9,221 nucleotides of DNA from Darwinimomas sp963643215. Lineage in GTDB: Bacteria > Bacillota > Clostridia > Lachnospirales > Lachnospiraceae. This document shows, piece by piece, positions 7,166 through 9,221 of the stretch. Location of the stretch: assembly GCA_963643215.1 (NCBI GenBank), contig CAVIJY010000061.1:1-9221 (forward strand), read 5' to 3'. Below the pieces are notes generated by a model. It was not told the origin of the DNA and made no database searches. It saw only the letters and a list, made by a program, of their open reading frames with translations. Positions within the stretch are counted from its first letter, which is position 1; each line of letters begins with the position of its first letter. A program made the position numbers and the translations under genes.

Positions 7166-7175
7166 TTGTTAACAA
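7166..7175. promoter_or_regulatory. Perfect 10-bp palindrome TTGTTAACAA in the operon promoter region
   Basis: TTGTTAACAA at 7166-7175 is a perfect palindrome and lies immediately upstream of the candidate -35 box of the minus-strand operon. Its position suits an activator or a second repressor site. It does not match the catabolite-responsive cre consensus. Which protein binds it is unknown; in AT-rich DNA a 10-bp palindrome can also occur by chance. Confidence 0.35.
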
Positions 7176-7204
7176 TTAAATGGTATCACCGGCCTTTTAT
7201 TTTG

Positions 7205-7210
7205 TATAAT
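7205..7210 (+). promoter_or_regulatory. Candidate -10 box for lysR
   Basis: TATAAT matches the sigma-A -10 consensus exactly and is preceded directly by TG. The -35 region at the right distance (about 7181-7187) is poor. Transcription would begin near 7217, giving a leader of about 57 nt to the lysR ATG. The dyad at 7228-7246 would then lie just downstream of the start site, where a bound regulator could block its own transcription. Confidence 0.45.
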
Positions 7211-7227
7211 TATTTTAAATTGAGTAT

Positions 7228-7246
7228 CTATTAGCAATTTTAATAG
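7228..7246. promoter_or_regulatory. LysR-type operator candidate (T-N11-A dyad)
   Basis: CTATTA (7228-7233), a 7-bp spacer, and TAATAG (7241-7246) form a perfect 6-bp inverted repeat. It contains the T-N11-A pattern (T7231 and A7243) typical of LysR-family recognition sites. It lies 27 bp upstream of the lysR start codon and downstream of the candidate lysR -10 box. A related half-site TATTAG recurs at 7151-7156 near the operon promoter, which could be the activation half-site. Assignment to the adjacent regulator is inferred from position. Confidence 0.55.
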
Positions 7247-7273
7247 TTGAAAATGTCTTTGCGGAGATGAGCT

Positions 7274-8164
7274 ATGGAATTAAAGCAATTGGAATATATC
7301 GTAGAAATCGCAAATGAGCAGAATATCACCAGAGCGGCGAAAAAGCTTTTTGTGACGCAGTCAGCTCTCACCCAGCAGCTGCTTAAGCTGGAGCGTGAGC
7401 TTAAAACTCCGCTTTTCTACCGTTCAAGAAACAACTGGCATCTCACCGCGGCGGGAGAAGTATATATAGATAATGCAAGAAAGATACTTCAGATAAAGCA
7501 GAATACCTACCGTGCCATCTCGGACATAACTCATGTACACGAGGACAACCTGTCCATCGGCTTCGCTCCCGGACGCGGCGTCGCCATGTTTGCCAATGTC
7601 TATCCGGCATTTCATGAGCTGTATCCCGATGTTACAGTCTATCCGTCAGAAAATATGGTTGTAAATCTGCTTCATTACATAAAGGAAGGCAAGATGGATA
7701 TAGGGCTGACCACTCTTCCCGAAGGTGAATATGCGGCCGAGAACAAATACATAGAGCTTTTGTCCGAGAAGATATTCCTCATCGTTCCATCATCATACCA
7801 GTGTGTGAAGGATTCTCCGGAATCCATCGACATACAGGCTCTTCGTGACGCACCCTTTGTGCTTATAAACAAGGAATCAACCATGCGTCCGAGCATAGAT
7901 GCGGTATTCAGGAAGGCCGGCTTTTCTCCCCGTGTTCTCTTTGAAACCTCGGACAACCCCACCATACTTACCATGGTCGACAACGGTCTGTGCTGCAGCT
8001 TTATGTCCGACTGGTATCTGACCGAAAGATATTCCAACATTCACGCATATCCCGTGGATGATATGCCGCGCTGGGGCACCTATGCGTGCTATAAGTCAAG
8101 CAACTACCTCAGTGACCCCGCCCGGACTTTCATACGCATGGCCAAGGAATATTTCGCCCGATAG
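7274..8164 (+). CDS. LysR-family transcriptional regulator
   Basis: A 296-residue LysR-type regulator of standard length. The N-terminal winged helix-turn-helix covers about 1-60 (MELKQLEYIVEIANEQNITRA onward is the family opening; the recognition region is around FVTQSALTQQLLKLE, and LTAAGE closes the wing). A linker helix follows to about 90. The effector-binding domain begins at DNLSIGFAPGRG (about 91) and shows the two-lobe pattern with DIGLTTLP (142-149) and the PFVLINKEST segment. GGAG at 7263-7266 is 7 nt from the ATG. The gene is divergent from the enzyme-transporter operon, the classic arrangement for a LysR activator of its neighbour that also represses itself. The effector is unknown but is probably the imported compound or a pathway intermediate. 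No T-rich terminator of its own is seen after the stop; the hairpin just downstream favours the opposite strand. Confidence 0.93.
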   Translation: MELKQLEYIVEIANEQNITRAAKKLFVTQSALTQQLLKLERELKTPLFYRSRNNWHLTAAGEVYIDNARKILQIKQNTYRAISDITHVHEDNLSIGFAPGRGVAMFANVYPAFHELYPDVTVYPSENMVVNLLHYIKEGKMDIGLTTLPEGEYAAENKYIELLSEKIFLIVPSSYQCVKDSPESIDIQALRDAPFVLINKESTMRPSIDAVFRKAGFSPRVLFETSDNPTILTMVDNGLCCSFMSDWYLTERYSNIHAYPVDDMPRWGTYACYKSSNYLSDPARTFIRMAKEYFAR

Positions 8165-8166
8165 CC

Positions 8167-8210
8167 AAAAAAAGCGCCCGCCGCCGGATATCAATCCGAC
8201 AGCGGACGCT
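8167..8210 (-). terminator. Intrinsic terminator of tsf
   Basis: A 17-bp stem (8173-8189 with 8194-8210) closes a 4-nt loop. Seen on the plus strand it has three C-A mismatches (8177/8206, 8182/8201, 8184/8199); on the minus strand all three become G-U wobbles, so the RNA stem is complete. Seven T's follow on the minus strand (8173 down to 8167). It sits about 50 nt after the tsf stop codon and only a few bases beyond the lysR stop on the other strand. Confidence 0.88.
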
Positions 8211-8258
8211 GTGCTGTATCATCTGTATGTGCAGCCGGTACATCAGGCTTTATATCGA

Positions 8259-9200
8259 TCAGCCCTGCATCTGCTTTGCAACTTCCTCTGCAAAGTTCTC
8301 GCTCTTCTTCTCCAGACCCTCGCCTGTCTCGTATCTTACAAAGTTCTTGATTACGATGTTGGCATTGTTGGCCTTGGCAACCTGATCAACATACTGCTTT
8401 ACGGTCTGCTTTCCGTCCTCGGCCTTTACATATACCTGATCCATGAGAACGATTTCCTTGAGCTCCTTGTTGATACGACCCTTAATCATGCCCTCGATGA
8501 CCTTCTCAGGCTTGGAAGCCTCCTTGGGATCATTGGCGATCTGAGCTCTGAGGATAGCCTCCTCCTTCTCGATATAATCAGCTGAAATCTCACTGCTTGT
8601 TGTGTAGATGGGCTTGAGAGCCGCAACCTGCATGCAGATATTTCTGGCCATCTCGTGGATCGCCTCATTGTCTACATTTGTCGCTACATCAAGCAGAACG
8701 CCGATCTTGCCGCCCGCATGGATATAGGACTCGATGAAGCCATCATTTTCCGTAAGCTTTGCAAATCTTCTGATATGCATATTCTCTCCGATGATAGAGA
8801 TCATGCTGGAGAGCTTCTGAGCAACCGTCATGGTTACATCGCCTGCCCACGGCTCGTCAAGGAACTGCTCGATACCGTCATGAGCGGTTGTGAGAGCCTG
8901 TGCTGTAACTTCCTTTACATAATTTCTGAACTTCTCATTCTTGGCAACAAAGTCGGTCTCCGCGTTAACCTCAACTGCTACCGCGCTCTTGCCGTCCTCG
9001 GAGATCTTGGTATCTACGATACCCTCCGCAGCGATGCGGCCTGCCTTCTTCTGAGCGCCTGCAAGTCCCTTCTCACGAAGAAACTCGATGGCCTTGTCCA
9101 TATCTGCGCCGACCGCTGCAAGAGCCTTCTTGCAGTCCATCATGCCGGCTCCGGTAACCTCTCTAAGCTGCTTTACAAGAGCTGCTGTTACTTCTGCCAT
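8259..9200 (-). CDS. tsf: Translation elongation factor Ts
   Basis: EF-Ts is the cytoplasmic guanine-nucleotide exchange factor that regenerates EF-Tu-GTP. The 313-residue product is complete. The N-terminal UBA-like domain opens MAEVTAALVKQLREVTGAGMMDCKKAL, diagnostic of EF-Ts, and the first signature continues to about residue 50. The core carries NAETDFVAKNEKF (79-91), in which the TDFV motif contacts EF-Tu. The C-terminal half has a charged, probably coiled-coil segment around 200-250 (IEKEEAILRAQ and the KGRINKELKE region) before the last conserved module. Length is slightly above the 283 residues of E. coli and is usual for clostridia. AGGAGG at 9214-9209 is 8 nt from the ATG. Its usual upstream partner rpsB would lie beyond the window end. 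Its usual downstream partner pyrH is absent, because a terminator follows directly. Confidence 0.97.
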   Translation of the reverse strand: MAEVTAALVKQLREVTGAGMMDCKKALAAVGADMDKAIEFLREKGLAGAQKKAGRIAAEGIVDTKISEDGKSAVAVEVNAETDFVAKNEKFRNYVKEVTAQALTTAHDGIEQFLDEPWAGDVTMTVAQKLSSMISIIGENMHIRRFAKLTENDGFIESYIHAGGKIGVLLDVATNVDNEAIHEMARNICMQVAALKPIYTTSSEISADYIEKEEAILRAQIANDPKEASKPEKVIEGMIKGRINKELKEIVLMDQVYVKAEDGKQTVKQYVDQVAKANNANIVIKNFVRYETGEGLEKKSENFAEEVAKQMQG

Positions 9201-9221
9201 GTATATATCCTCCTGTACAGT

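Larger units (their letters stand above)
7114..7273. promoter_or_regulatory. Divergent promoter/operator region between lysR and the enzyme-transporter operon
   Basis: This 160-bp, strongly AT-rich gap separates two divergent start codons and should carry both promoters and the LysR-type binding sites. A perfect TATAAT (7205-7210, plus) is the best -10 box for lysR. For the operon, a weaker minus-strand candidate is ATGACA (7163-7158), five of six matches to the -35 consensus, with TATTAC (7142-7137) after a short 15-bp spacer. Symmetric elements are the dyad at 7228-7246, the palindrome at 7166-7175, and an 8-bp inverted repeat (7129-7136 with 7250-7257) placed just ahead of each ribosome-binding site. 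Confidence 0.65.

Noticed and set aside
1..9221. CRISPR array, tRNA/rRNA gene, riboswitch, insertion sequence or prophage
   Set aside because: No regularly spaced repeats, no cloverleaf or rRNA-like stretches, no transposase or integrase motifs and no terminal inverted repeats were found by reading both strands; the only sizeable non-coding stretches are accounted for above.

Overview
The window reads as a chromosomal segment of an anaerobic, low-to-mid-GC Firmicute, most likely a Lachnospiraceae-type clostridium. This placement is inferred from very strong AGGAGG-type ribosome-binding sites before nearly every gene, codon use that mixes many ATA codons with G/C-ending ones, Cys-rich proteins, and the general look of the EF-Ts and Opp proteins. 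No similarity search was possible. There are no mobile elements, CRISPR arrays, rRNA or tRNA genes, and no obviously broken genes.

Layout. Positions 1-123 hold the end of, or a very short, plus-strand reading frame of unknown function. Positions 7113 down to 191 form one minus-strand operon. In transcription order it holds an enolase-superfamily (mandelate racemase/muconate lactonizing-like) enzyme, a lipoprotein solute-binding protein, two permeases (OppB- and OppC-like) and two ATPases (OppD- and OppF-like). It ends in a strong intrinsic terminator (about 191-232). A divergently transcribed LysR-type regulator (7274-8164, plus strand) faces the operon across a 160-bp AT-rich intergenic region. 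That region contains a perfect TATAAT box, a T-N11-A dyad and a 10-bp palindrome. Convergent with lysR is the translation elongation factor Ts gene tsf (9200-8259, minus), which ends in its own hairpin-plus-T-run terminator.

How the parts fit. Gene order suggests a regulated uptake-and-catabolism module. The lipoprotein and the OppBCDF-like importer bring in a small solute, and the cytoplasmic enolase-superfamily enzyme probably dehydrates or epimerises that solute or a product of it. The LysR protein probably senses the substrate or an intermediate. Because the only enzyme in the operon belongs to a superfamily dominated by sugar-acid dehydratases, the importer may carry a sugar acid or an acidic glycoside rather than peptides, even though the transporter family is usually labelled oligopeptide/dipeptide. 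Inside the operon the binding-protein gene is bracketed by two RNA hairpins that are not terminators, while the other junctions are tight or overlapping. This is a plausible way to raise binding-protein mRNA relative to its neighbours.

Most of the window is ordinary core or accessory metabolism. The points worth a second look are the enzyme-transporter-regulator pairing, the intergenic operator architecture, the hairpins around the binding-protein gene, and the altered ABC signature motif (LDGGK) in the OppF-like ATPase.
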